From Sphingomonas aquatilis (GTDB lineage Bacteria; Pseudomonadota; Alphaproteobacteria; Sphingomonadales; Sphingomonadaceae): 54,354 nucleotides of DNA. Location of the stretch: assembly GCF_014196115.1 (NCBI RefSeq), contig NZ_JACIDB010000014.1:1-54354 (forward strand). Reading direction: 5' to 3'. Below are positions 8,475 through 17,396 of this stretch, in pieces. Position numbers and translations under genes: made by a program. Positions within the stretch are counted from its first letter, which is position 1, and every line of letters starts with the position of its first letter. The notes below the pieces were generated by a model. It did not search any database. It worked only from the letters and a program-made list of their open reading frames with translations, and had not been told where the DNA came from.

Positions 8475-8602
8475 GCCATCAGAAGTTGCGCCAGCACCGA
8501 TTGCCAGGTGGGGAACACGCCTAGAACCGACAGCCGTGGCACGTCCGTGAGCGGCGCGATGTTAATAAGGCCGGCTTCCTGGAGCGCGGCGACGCCTTTG
8601 CC
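8475..8602 (-). pseudogene. Fragment: FTR1-type permease C-terminus
   Basis: The encoded GKGVAALQEAGLINIAPL and VPRLSVLGVFPTWQSVLAQL match the end of the complete FTR1 protein at 18018-19979 almost residue for residue. The DNA is roughly 90% identical by eye over about 128 bp (compare 18103-18229). Homology stops abruptly at LLMA, after which an unrelated frame (ELPPSEWSIDYDSLDHG) runs to the IS3 right end. It is a truncated duplicate. Confidence 0.85.
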
Positions 8603-8852
8603 GGTGCCAGCCGATTCCGACAAGGGTTATCCGCACCATCATGTGACTTGCCATGGCGACCACATCGGCGTGCCGGTGACGCCCGCCCCCGTGTTCTCGG
8701 CGAGCGCAATGCGCGTGTGCCCGCTGTCGTGGGATCAAGGGTCGATCACGCCCGCGACGAGCGACCCGGCTTTACGGCCTCCACAAGCCTGACGAACCCC
8801 TAGCACCTGTGCGCGCGCACGGGCTTCCAGGTTTGTCAGGAGACGATCATTC
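8603..8852. other. Intergenic stretch, no supported gene
   Basis: Rearranged sequence between the FTR1 fragment and the truncated czcC copy. I see no convincing reading frame. The last 20 nt before 8853 carry a purine-rich ribosome-binding-site-like GTCAGGAG, consistent with the former 5' end of a czcC gene. Confidence 0.3.
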
Positions 8853-9085
8853 ATGTCCCGTGTCATCGCGGCCCTTATGGCCATCGCGTCAGGCGCTTCG
8901 ATAGCGCAGGCGCAAACGGCCGCGCGGCCATCCCAGGCCGCTACCGATCCGCCCTTCATCCTTGAACGCGCGCTCGCACCGGGCGGCGCTGCATTCCATC
9001 CGCTGGTGGTCAGCAATGCCGGCGTGCAGGCCGTGACCGCACGCCGGGTCGTCGTCGCCCTTCGCCCCAGTTTCGAGATGGGAAA
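8853..9085 (+). pseudogene. Truncated czcC duplicate (5' end only)
   Basis: Starts MSRVIAALMAIASGASIAQA, a signal peptide, followed by PPFILERALAPGGAA and TARRVVVALRPSFEM. These parallel PPFTLERALALGGAV and ATAGRRVAALRPNPEI of the complete CzcC at 9170-10513. After about residue 77 homology is lost and the frame reads into promoter DNA of the intact gene. The tandem arrangement suggests partial duplication and deletion at the czc promoter. Confidence 0.8.
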
Positions 9086-9106
9086 GCACAGCAGCGAAAT
9101 TAGGGC

Positions 9107-9137
9107 TTGCTCCTCTAGAGACTGTAGGTTGCATGAG
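9107..9137 (+). promoter_or_regulatory. MerR-type promoter/operator of czcCBA
   Basis: TTGCTC (-35, 9107-9112), a 19-bp spacer and CATGAG (-10, 9132-9137). The spacer contains the imperfect dyad CCTCTAG-AGA-CTGTAGG. A 19-bp spacer with a central dyad is the hallmark of promoters activated by MerR-family proteins. It resembles the operators at 20613-20643 and 23229-23247. No merR gene adjoins it. Confidence 0.55.
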
Positions 9138-9169
9138 CGCAACCTGCGACATGAATCGCGGGAAATCGG

Positions 9170-10513
9170 ATGAGCAAGCACCAAGTTCGACAGAAAAGCT
9201 GGAAGAGGAAGAGCCTAGTCGCAGTTCTGCTCCTCGCATTCCCCGTGTCGGGATCACTGGCGCAGACGTCCGCACCGTCATCGGCCGTGCCTTCGGAGCC
9301 TCCCTTCACCCTTGAGCGCGCTCTGGCGCTTGGCGGCGCCGTTTCTCCTTCGATTGCGGCCGGAACTGCAGGCGTACAGGCCGCGACGGCTGGTCGCCGC
9401 GTGGCGGCGCTTCGCCCCAACCCCGAGATCGTCGTCGAAACCGAGAACGTCGCCGGCAGCGGCGAATATCGCGGACTCCGCAGCGCGGAAACTACCGCGG
9501 GCTTGGCGCTTCCGATCGAGCTTGGCGGCAAGCGATCGGCGCGAGTCGCGGTCGCGGACGCGCAGATCGACCGGGCGCGGATCGGCGCGGCCATCGCGAT
9601 CGCCGACCTCACACTCTCAATCACGCAGAGCTACATCGAGGCTGCGGCGGCCGAGCGGCGGTTGATTGTCGCACGCGAGCAAGCCGGCCTTGCGGCTGAG
9701 GGCGCGCGGGCGGCACGGGTGCGTGTGACAGCAGGCGCGGCGTCGCCGATCGAGCAACAGCGCGCCGAGGTGCTTCGCATCAACGCGGAGACCGCGGTGG
9801 AACGGGCCGCGCGCACTGCCGAGGTGGCGCGCGCGAACCTGGCGAGGCTGATCGGCCAGCCCGTGACCGGGCCGCTGGATACGGCTTGGTTCGAGCGGAT
9901 CGGCGGCTACGGACCCACCCAGCTTATCTCGGCCGAGGGCACGCTGGCGCTGGCAGCGGCCAATGCTGACGCGCGCACCGCGAGCGCCCAGGTCCGGCTC
10001 GCGCGGGCGCAGCGCATCCCCGACGTGACGGTGAGCGCGAGCGCGCGCCGACTTGAGGCAACGAACGATGTGGCGGCGGTATTCGGCGTGTCGGTCCCCT
10101 TTCCGGTGTTCAACAATGGTCGCGCGGCCATTGCCCAGGCCCAGGCACAGGCAACCCAGGCGGAGGCGCTACGCCGGGTGGCGTTGCTAGAGGCCGATCG
10201 GTCGATCGCGAGCGCGCAGGCCGAGCTTGCCAATGCCGCGACGACCGCGCGCACGGCGGGAGGACCGGCGCTGACCGCAGCCGCGGAGGCCGCCCGCATC
10301 GCACGCCTCGGCTACGCGGCGGGCAAGTTCAGCCAACTCGATCTTTTGGAGGCCGAGCGGACGCTTCGCGAAACGCGCGCCGCAGCGATCGACGCCCTTG
10401 CCACATACCGCGACGCGGAGGCCCGCCTGGCGCGGCTCACCGCGCCAGCCACCCTATCGGCCGAGCAGACGCCCTCGAGTGCGCGCCCCGCCATCCCCGG
10501 AGATATTCGATGA
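9170..10513 (+). CDS. czcC: CzcC outer-membrane factor (TolC family)
   Basis: A 447-residue protein with a signal peptide (cleavage near SGSLAQ, residue about 32) and two long coiled-coil OEP repeats rich in Ala, Glu and Arg (about residues 45-235 and 250-430). It forms the outer-membrane channel of the CzcCBA tripartite exporter. Start ATG 9170 follows GGGAAATCGG. The stop overlaps the czcB start (ATGA at 10510). A short MerR-type promoter lies just upstream, partly inside DNA left from a truncated second copy. Confidence 0.93.
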   Translation: MSKHQVRQKSWKRKSLVAVLLLAFPVSGSLAQTSAPSSAVPSEPPFTLERALALGGAVSPSIAAGTAGVQAATAGRRVAALRPNPEIVVETENVAGSGEYRGLRSAETTAGLALPIELGGKRSARVAVADAQIDRARIGAAIAIADLTLSITQSYIEAAAAERRLIVAREQAGLAAEGARAARVRVTAGAASPIEQQRAEVLRINAETAVERAARTAEVARANLARLIGQPVTGPLDTAWFERIGGYGPTQLISAEGTLALAAANADARTASAQVRLARAQRIPDVTVSASARRLEATNDVAAVFGVSVPFPVFNNGRAAIAQAQAQATQAEALRRVALLEADRSIASAQAELANAATTARTAGGPALTAAAEAARIARLGYAAGKFSQLDLLEAERTLRETRAAAIDALATYRDAEARLARLTAPATLSAEQTPSSARPAIPGDIR

Positions 10514-11682
10514 TCTTATCTGACAAGCGTTTGTTGGGCGGCGTGGCAGCGGCGGTGCTCGTTGCGGCGGCGGGCGGGTTCACCGTCGCACGATGGACGG
10601 CCGACACCCCGGCCGCGCCCGCGCCCGAGGGTGGCAAGTCCGAGGCGGCCGAAGCGGAGGCGGCGCCGAGCGATACGCTCCCGATGAGCGCCGAGATGAT
10701 GAAGAGAACGGGCGTCACCACCGAAACCGTCAATCCAGGCGGGTTGGCGGCCGAGATCGTGGCCCAGGCGACGGTCGCACCGTCGCCCACGGGCGAGGCG
10801 ATCGTGACGGCGCGCGCGGGGGGCGCGGTGACGCGGGTATTCAAACGATTGGGCGATCCTGTCAGACGCGGCGAGGCGCTGGCGATCGTCGAAAGCCGCG
10901 ACGCCGCCCAGATCGCGGCCGACCGGACAGCGGCCGCGGCGAAAGCGACTCTTGCCCAACGCAACCTTGCGCGCGAACGCTATCTTTACGGCCAAAAGGT
11001 CTCGCCGCGTGTTGACCTCGAAACGGCGCAGGCGGAAGCCGCATCAGCGGCGGCCGAGGCGCGGCGTGCGAGCGTCGCGGCAGGAGCGGCCAATGTCACC
11101 AGCGACGGGCGCGGCGTCGTCGTCGCCTCTCCAATCGCGGGACGCGTGACATCGGAAAATGTCAGCCTGGGCGCGTTCGTGCAACCGGAGACCGAGTTGT
11201 TCCGCGTCGCCGATTCCAGTCAGATACAGATCGAGGCGGCGGTTGGACCTGCGGACGCGCAGCGGCTCGCGCCTGGTGACAGGGCGATCATCGACCTGCC
11301 AGACGGATCCACGACCAGCGCCCGTGTTCGCGCCGTGACGCCGACCTTGAGCGGCGAAACTCGCGCTGCGACCGCGGTGCTCGACGTGATCGGCGGTCGG
11401 CTTCAGCCGGGCTTGGCCGTGCGCGTGCGGCTGTTTCCGAGCCGCAGCGGTGCATCGACCGCGATCGTGGTGCCCGAGGAGGCGGTGCAATCGCTCAATG
11501 CTCGCGACGTGGTGTTCGTCCGCACGCCCAAGGGGTTCAAAGCCGTCCCCGTCACCACCGGGCAGCGCAGCGCCGGCCGCATCGAGATCGTGTCCGGTCT
11601 CGCATCGGGTCAGACCATCGCCACCAAGAACGCATTCCTGCTCAAGGCCGAACTCGGCAAGGGCGCGGGCGAGGAAGAATAA
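10510..11682 (+). CDS. czcB: CzcB membrane-fusion (periplasmic adaptor) protein
   Basis: A 390-residue adaptor. The N-terminal signal/anchor helix is at about residues 8-27, followed by the biotinyl-lipoyl half-motif GGAVTRVFKRLGDPVRRGEAL. Next come an alpha-hairpin (about 135-195), the second lipoyl half (VASPIAGRVTSENVSLGAFV) and a beta-barrel plus membrane-proximal domain. It bridges CzcA and CzcC and may chaperone metal into the pump. No His-rich N-terminal extension is present. It is coupled to czcC by a 4-bp overlap and lies 3 nt before czcA. Confidence 0.93.
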   Translation: MILSDKRLLGGVAAAVLVAAAGGFTVARWTADTPAAPAPEGGKSEAAEAEAAPSDTLPMSAEMMKRTGVTTETVNPGGLAAEIVAQATVAPSPTGEAIVTARAGGAVTRVFKRLGDPVRRGEALAIVESRDAAQIAADRTAAAAKATLAQRNLARERYLYGQKVSPRVDLETAQAEAASAAAEARRASVAAGAANVTSDGRGVVVASPIAGRVTSENVSLGAFVQPETELFRVADSSQIQIEAAVGPADAQRLAPGDRAIIDLPDGSTTSARVRAVTPTLSGETRAATAVLDVIGGRLQPGLAVRVRLFPSRSGASTAIVVPEEAVQSLNARDVVFVRTPKGFKAVPVTTGQRSAGRIEIVSGLASGQTIATKNAFLLKAELGKGAGEEE

Positions 11683-11685
11683 CAG

Positions 11686-14600
11686 ATGATCGTCAATCTC
11701 ATTGCGCTGGCTGTCCGCGCGCGTTGGGCGGTTCTGTTCATAATTTTGGGGATCGCCGGCATCGGTGTTTGGCAGCTCACCAAGCTGCCGATCGACGCCG
11801 TGCCCGACATCACCAACAACCAGGTGCAGATCAACACGGTCGATCGGCGTCTTTCGCCGGTCGAAATGGAAAAGCTCGTCACTTATCCGATCGAGACCGC
11901 GCTTGCCGGCATCCCCGGCCTAGAGACGACCCGATCGATTTCGCGCAACGGTTTCAGCCAGGTCAGTGCGATCTTCTCCGAAGGCACTGACCTCTATTTC
12001 GCGCGGCAGCAGGTAGGCGAGCGGCTGACCCAGGCGCGCGACACGCTTCCCGATGGTGTCCAGCCGCAGATCGGCCCCGTGACCACCGGGCTCGGCGAAA
12101 TCGTGATGTATACGGTCCGCTTCGCCAATCCGGGAGGAAAAGGAGCCAGGAGCGCGAACGGCCAGCCCGGCTGGCAGTCTGACGGGAGCTATCTGACGCC
12201 GGAAGGCGAGCGGCTGACCAACGAGGTTGAACAAGCCGGATACCTGCGCACCGTGCAGGACTGGATCGTCCGGCCGCAGCTACGTTCTGTTCCCGGCGTG
12301 GCCGGCGTCGACTCGATCGGCGGATATGCCAAGACGTTCGTGGTCGAACCCGATCCGGTGAAGCTCTCCACCTACGGCATCTCCTACAGCGAGCTTGGTG
12401 AGGCTCTGGAGAACGCCAATCTGGCGGTAGGCGCTAACTACTATAATCGCGGCGGTGAAGGCTATCTCGTGCGCCTCGACGCGCGGGTGCGCTCGGTGGA
12501 CGAGATCAAGAACGCCGTCGCTGCCACCCGAGGCGGCGTGCCGATCACGGTGGGACAGATCGCCAACGTTGAGAGCGGGGGCGATCTTCGCACCGGCGGG
12601 GGCAGCGTGAACGGCAAGGAAGCCGTGATCGGCACCGTTTTGATGTTGATCGGCCAAAACAGTCGGATCGTCGCGCAGGACGTGGCCGCGAAGCTGGATC
12701 AGATCGGGAAAACATTGCCGCCGGGCGTCGAAGTCGAGATCGTGCTCGATCGCGCCAAGCTCGTCAGTGCCACGGTCGCGACGGTCGAACGTAACCTGAC
12801 CGAGGGCGCGATCCTTGTTGCCGCGGCGCTATTTCTGTTGCTCGGCAATTGGCGCGCGGCGCTGATCGCGGTGCTCGTGATCCCGTTCTCGTTCCTGATG
12901 ATGGCGATGGGGATGAACGCCTTTCGCGTCCCCGGAAACCTGATGAGCCTGGGCGCGCTCGACTTCGGCCTGATCGTCGATGGCGCGGTCATCATCATCG
13001 AAAACTGCCTGGCGAGGCTCGCGCACCGGCAGGAGCATGAGGGGCGGCTCCTCACCCTTCGCGAGCGGCTTGAGGAGACCATGCGGGCCTCCCAGGAGAT
13101 GATTAAGCCCACCGTGTTCGGGCAGGCAATCATCCTGCTCGCGTTCGCGCCGCTGCTCATGTTCACCGGCGTTGAGGGCAAGACCTTCTCGCCGATGGCG
13201 ATCACGATCATGCTCGCGCTTGTCGCCGCGTTCATCCTCGCGCTGACCTTCGTGCCCGCGATGGTCGCGCTGCTGATCCGGGGCCGCGTCGCCGAGAAGG
13301 AAGTGTGGCTGATCGCCAAGACCAAGGCACGCTATCTACCGCTCCTCGACAAGGCAATTGCGCGCCCGTGGCCGTTCATCCTTGGCGGCCTGGCATTCTT
13401 TCTGGCGGCGATCCCCGCGTTCGGGCTTCTGGGAAGCGAGTTCATCCCCCAGCTCGACGAGAAGAACATCGCGCTCGCGTCCACACGCGTGCCATCCGTC
13501 AGCCTGGAACAGTCGTTGGTGATGCAGCGCGAGGTTGAAGCGGCCGTCACCAAGCTGCCCGAGGTCGAATTGATGTTCTCGAAAACCGGCACGGCCGAGG
13601 TCGCGACCGACCCCATGCCGCAGAATATGTCGGACGGGTATGTAATTCTTAAGCCGCAGGATCAGTGGCCGGCAGGCGTCCATACCAAAGCGGACGTGAT
13701 CGAGCGGATTGAGAAAGCGTCTCGGGGTCAGCTCGGTCAGCTCTACGAGATGAGCCAGCCGATCCAGCTCCGCTTCAACGAGCTGATCGCCGGCGTGCGC
13801 GGAGACGTCGCGATCAAGCTCTACGGCGACGATCTCGACAAGATGGCGCAGACCGCTGGCGAGATGGTCCGCATTCTACAGTCGATCCCCGGAGCGGGCA
13901 GCGTCAAGGCCGACCAGGTTGGCGGTGCGCCCACGCTCGACGTCAAGCTCGATCGCGCCGCCATCGCGCGCTACGGCCTGACGGTTAGGGAAGTCGCCGA
14001 TACCGTCTCCGCGGCGTTGGGCGGTCGCGAATCCGGGTTGCTCTACGAGGGCGACCGGCGGTTCGACATCACCGTGCGGGTGCCCGAGGCTACACGAATC
14101 AACCTCGATGAAATTCAGGCGCTACCGGTGTTGCTGCCCAGCGAAGCCGGCCAAGCGCGCCAGCAGGTGCCGCTTGCCCAGGTGGCGCAGATACGCGTCA
14201 CCGAGGGGCTGAATGAGATCAGGCGCGAGAACGGCAAACGTCGCCTCGCCATCCAGGTCAACCTCTTAGGTCGCGATGCCGGGTCGTTCGTCACAGAGGC
14301 ACAAGCCAAGATCGCGCGGGTGAAGCTGCCTGCCGGTTATTATCTTGAATGGGGCGGACAGTTCCAGAGCCTCCAGGATGCGAGCCGCAGGCTCGCGGTC
14401 GTGGTGCCCTTGTGCTTCCTTGCCATCTTCGGGTTGCTTTACATGGCGTTGGGCGGGTTCGCGCGCGCCGGGGCGGTATTCTTGGCCGTGCCCTTAGGGC
14501 TGGCGGGCGGTGTGTTCACGCTCGCGCTGACCGGCATCGCCTTTTCGGTGTCGGCCGCGGTCGGGTTCATCTGCCTTGCCGGCGTTGCCGTGCTGAACGG

Positions 14601-14967
14601 ACTGGTCGTGATGACCGCGATCCGGGAGCGTATCGAGAACGGCGCGCCGATCGCCGAGGCGATCCGCAACGGCATGGCGGACAAGATGCGCGCGGTTGTC
14701 ATGACCGGGTTCGTGCCGGCGATCGGCTTCGTGCCGATGGCACTCGCGCACGGCACCGGCGCCGAGGTGCAAAAGCCTTTGGCGACGACGGTGATCGGCG
14801 GCCTAATCGCCGCCACCATCCTGACGCTGCTCGTCCTTCCCGCCATTGCGCGGGTGGTGCTCGGCTGGGGCGAGCGGGCGAGCAAGCGCGGTGATCCCGC
14901 ACGGCATGATCCCGAACCGCACGACGGCGGGGGAGCGCACCAGCTCCCTGGACCGGGCACGATATGA
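11686..14967 (+). CDS. czcA: CzcA heavy-metal RND pump (divalent type, HME1)
   Basis: A 1093-residue inner-membrane proton antiporter with 12 helices and two large periplasmic loops. TM4 carries DFGLIVDGAVIIIEN, with Asp426 and Asp432, the DFG...DGAV signature that places it with Co/Zn/Cd pumps rather than Cu/Ag pumps. It also has LPIDAVPDITNNQVQI near the N-terminus and a short Pro/Gly/His-rich cytoplasmic tail. With CzcB and CzcC it exports divalent cations from the periplasm to the outside. Its stop overlaps the next ATG (14964). Confidence 0.95.
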   Translation: MIVNLIALAVRARWAVLFIILGIAGIGVWQLTKLPIDAVPDITNNQVQINTVDRRLSPVEMEKLVTYPIETALAGIPGLETTRSISRNGFSQVSAIFSEGTDLYFARQQVGERLTQARDTLPDGVQPQIGPVTTGLGEIVMYTVRFANPGGKGARSANGQPGWQSDGSYLTPEGERLTNEVEQAGYLRTVQDWIVRPQLRSVPGVAGVDSIGGYAKTFVVEPDPVKLSTYGISYSELGEALENANLAVGANYYNRGGEGYLVRLDARVRSVDEIKNAVAATRGGVPITVGQIANVESGGDLRTGGGSVNGKEAVIGTVLMLIGQNSRIVAQDVAAKLDQIGKTLPPGVEVEIVLDRAKLVSATVATVERNLTEGAILVAAALFLLLGNWRAALIAVLVIPFSFLMMAMGMNAFRVPGNLMSLGALDFGLIVDGAVIIIENCLARLAHRQEHEGRLLTLRERLEETMRASQEMIKPTVFGQAIILLAFAPLLMFTGVEGKTFSPMAITIMLALVAAFILALTFVPAMVALLIRGRVAEKEVWLIAKTKARYLPLLDKAIARPWPFILGGLAFFLAAIPAFGLLGSEFIPQLDEKNIALASTRVPSVSLEQSLVMQREVEAAVTKLPEVELMFSKTGTAEVATDPMPQNMSDGYVILKPQDQWPAGVHTKADVIERIEKASRGQLGQLYEMSQPIQLRFNELIAGVRGDVAIKLYGDDLDKMAQTAGEMVRILQSIPGAGSVKADQVGGAPTLDVKLDRAAIARYGLTVREVADTVSAALGGRESGLLYEGDRRFDITVRVPEATRINLDEIQALPVLLPSEAGQARQQVPLAQVAQIRVTEGLNEIRRENGKRRLAIQVNLLGRDAGSFVTEAQAKIARVKLPAGYYLEWGGQFQSLQDASRRLAVVVPLCFLAIFGLLYMALGGFARAGAVFLAVPLGLAGGVFTLALTGIAFSVSAAVGFICLAGVAVLNGLVVMTAIRERIENGAPIAEAIRNGMADKMRAVVMTGFVPAIGFVPMALAHGTGAEVQKPLATTVIGGLIAATILTLLVLPAIARVVLGWGERASKRGDPARHDPEPHDGGGAHQLPGPGTI

Positions 14968-15329
14968 AAATGGAGCCAAGCATGAACCAGCAAGCCAGAC
15001 TGCTCCGCATCTACACCGACGAGGCCGCCTATGTCGGAGATCGCAAGGTCTATGAGGTTGTCGCCTCTCGGGCGCGAGACGCCGGGCTTGCCGGAGTGAC
15101 GGTCCTGGAGGCGCTCATCGGATTCGGCCGATCGGCGCACGTCCACCGTCGCCATGTGCTCGAAAGCGACCGCGCCGTGGTCGTCGAGATCGTCGACGAA
15201 GACCCTAGGCTGCGTTCGTTTGCGACCCAGCTCGCCGACGTTCCGGAGATCGGACTGATTACCTTGGAGGCGGTCGAGATCATTACCCCGACGGCCGACG
15301 CTGACCACAACGGAGGGGCGAAACGATGA
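14964..15329 (+). CDS. DUF190 PII-like protein
   Basis: A 121-residue protein of the DUF190 family (PII/CutA-like ferredoxin fold). It shows RLLRIYTDEAAYVGDRKVYE at the N-terminus, then GLAGVTVLEALIGFGRSAHVH, the diagnostic loop. It starts inside the czcA stop (ATGA) and its stop overlaps the exchanger gene downstream (ATGA), so it is translated with the pump. PII-like proteins are small trimeric sensors; others are known beside heavy-metal RND operons. A role in sensing metal or nucleotide to tune CzcA or the exchanger is inference. Confidence 0.88.
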   Translation: MKMEPSMNQQARLLRIYTDEAAYVGDRKVYEVVASRARDAGLAGVTVLEALIGFGRSAHVHRRHVLESDRAVVVEIVDEDPRLRSFATQLADVPEIGLITLEAVEIITPTADADHNGGAKR

Positions 15330-16615
15330 TGAGGCAAGTCGATCTCTTCCCTTCGGAGGCGCATCCAGCATCGTTGCGCCGCTTCGTCATGCTGGTCGCG
15401 CTAACCGCGCTTGCCATGATCCCAGCCATTATTCTGAGGATCGAGGGGTGGCGGCCAAACCCTCTGCTCGACGCCATGCTGTTCGGCGCTGCCATCCTGG
15501 CAGCCGGCTTCTACCTGTCATGGGGAGCGGAAGCCGCGGAGTCGCGCATCTCCGCGGGCCTGATCGTCGCCATCGTGGCGCTGATCACCGTGCTCCCGGA
15601 ATATGCCGTGGACTTCTACTACGCCTACTCGGCTGGGGCTAATCCAGGGTCCAATTACGTCCACTATGCGGCAGCAAATATGACCGGTGCGAACCGGCTG
15701 CTGGTCGGCATCGCCTGGCCGCTTCTGGTGCTGCTTCATTGGCGCAAGACAGGCGAACGCGCAATTTCGCTTTCTAGCGCCAACCGGGTCGAGATCCTCT
15801 TCCTCCTCGTGCCCAGCCTTTATGCGTTCAGCGTCCTCTTGAAGGACGCAATCAGCATCGTCGATACGGTCCTGCTCATTGCTTTGTTCGGCCTGTATAT
15901 GTGGCGAGCGAGCGACAAGGGTGAAGGCGCGGGCAGCGACGACGACGATGATGACGAGCCCGGTCCTGCGGCTGCGCTCACCCTGCTCTCTCCGACGCGC
16001 CAATGGCTTGTCATGGGCGGACTGACCTTGGTGGCAGCCGCGGTAATCCTCGCGTCGGCGGAGCCGTTCGCCGAAGCGATGGTCGACTCCGGCCGTCAGC
16101 TCGGGTTCGACGAGTTCCTGCTGATCCAATGGCTCGCGCCGCTCGCCAGCGAAGCCCCCGCGGTCACAGTCGCCATTCTCTTCGTGTTGGCGAGGCGGTC
16201 CGAACAGGGCTTAGCGACGATGATTTCCGACAAGATCAACCAGTGGACCTTGCTGGTCGGCATGTTGCCCCTCGCCGTCAGTCTAGGTGCGGGCCAGCTT
16301 TCGAGTTTACCACTCGACGCGCGCCAGCATGAGGAGTTCTTCCTGACCGCGGCGCAGTCGCTGTTCGGCATCGCCCTCCTACTTCGCCTCGGGCTGAGCT
16401 TGCTTGGGGCGGCAGCGCTTGCCGGGCTATTCATCGTTCAGGTCGTGCTCGCTGTAGCCTGGCAGGGTGATGAGGCACGCACTGTCGCCAGCTTGACCGC
16501 ACTCGGCTGGTTTTACATCGTGCTCGCCGGCGGGCTCTTTGCTTTGAACGCCAAGTATCTGGCGGGACTCGTGGGTGCCATTCGACCTCAAAGGCATCGG
16601 GGAGAAAATGCATGA
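15326..16615 (+). CDS. CaCA-superfamily sodium/calcium-type exchanger
   Basis: A 429-residue membrane protein with about 11-12 helices in two halves, separated by an acidic cytoplasmic loop (KGEGAGSDDDDDDEPG, about residues 199-214). The alpha-1 repeat reads TVLPEYAVDFYYAYSAG then NMTGANRLLVG, and the alpha-2 region reads QWLAPLASEAPAVTVAIL. These are the ion-coordinating repeats of cation/Ca2+ antiporters. The poly-Asp loop could bind divalent cations. It is the last gene of czcCBA-DUF190-exchanger, coupled by ATGA, implying joint divalent-cation export. Confidence 0.88.
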   Translation: MMRQVDLFPSEAHPASLRRFVMLVALTALAMIPAIILRIEGWRPNPLLDAMLFGAAILAAGFYLSWGAEAAESRISAGLIVAIVALITVLPEYAVDFYYAYSAGANPGSNYVHYAAANMTGANRLLVGIAWPLLVLLHWRKTGERAISLSSANRVEILFLLVPSLYAFSVLLKDAISIVDTVLLIALFGLYMWRASDKGEGAGSDDDDDDEPGPAAALTLLSPTRQWLVMGGLTLVAAAVILASAEPFAEAMVDSGRQLGFDEFLLIQWLAPLASEAPAVTVAILFVLARRSEQGLATMISDKINQWTLLVGMLPLAVSLGAGQLSSLPLDARQHEEFFLTAAQSLFGIALLLRLGLSLLGAAALAGLFIVQVVLAVAWQGDEARTVASLTALGWFYIVLAGGLFALNAKYLAGLVGAIRPQRHRGENA

Positions 16616-16740
16616 TGTTTCGGCAATGACGATGGAACCGTTGGCAGGATGAAACAGCGGCACCCCGTCGTCCTCGATCGCGATTACGTGCCGCGCTGGG
16701 CCGCCCCGAGCTGACCGGTCTATACGATCATGCGATAGCG

Positions 16741-17322
16741 TTGCTGACGCGCGAGCGCCGATGGCGAACCGCGCTGCTGCAATTGGCGGCCCCCAGCCCG
16801 AGCGAAACGATTCTAGATGTAGGATGCGGGACGGGCAGCTTCGCAATCATGGTGAAGCGGCAATGCCCGGCCGCGCGCGTTATCGGGGTGGACCCCGACC
16901 CGTCCGTGTTGAAGATCGCCCACGCGAAGGCAGCCAAAACGCGCGCCGCGATCGAATGGACCGAGGCGATGGGTGACGAGCTGGCGAGGACCGGGATCGA
17001 GCCGGTCGATAAGGTCGTGTCGAGATTGATATTCCATCAATGCCCGCTTGTCATAAAACGGGCGATCCTTGACGCGATATTTGACGTTCTGCGGCCAAGC
17101 GGCGCGCGTTTCGTTGCCGACTATGGCGAGCAGCGCAGCCGGACGATGCGGGCTCTGTTTCGGCAGATTCAGCGCCTCGACGGGTTCGCGAACACCCAGC
17201 CGAACGCTGATGGCGTGCTACCCCGCATGTTCGCCGCGGCGGGGTTCGATCGCGTGATCGAGCGCCAGTCGATATCAACGCCGACCGGCTCCATTTCTAT
17301 CTACTCGGCACACAAGCCTTAG
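16741..17322 (+). CDS. Class I SAM-dependent methyltransferase, N-terminus probably frameshifted
   Basis: The Rossmann motif I ILDVGCGTGSFAIMV, acidic GVDPDPSVLKIA and motif IV-like DKVVSRLIFHQ are intact. The annotated TTG start (193 aa) is poor: in-frame sequence upstream still codes plausible protein (LGRPELTGLYDHAIALL) but has no start. An ATG at 16649 opens MKQRHPVVLDRDYVPR in another frame, which joins the methyltransferase frame if one base is missing at about 16696. The gene may therefore be damaged or mis-sequenced. Substrate unknown; neighbouring metal genes do not settle it. Confidence 0.75.
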   Translation: MLTRERRWRTALLQLAAPSPSETILDVGCGTGSFAIMVKRQCPAARVIGVDPDPSVLKIAHAKAAKTRAAIEWTEAMGDELARTGIEPVDKVVSRLIFHQCPLVIKRAILDAIFDVLRPSGARFVADYGEQRSRTMRALFRQIQRLDGFANTQPNADGVLPRMFAAAGFDRVIERQSISTPTGSISIYSAHKP

Positions 17323-17396
17323 CTCGGTATCAGCCGAAAAGGCGGGGGCGGACGGTTGCCTCCATCAAGGGCGCCTGTCGCGAGAACTCTCTGTCA

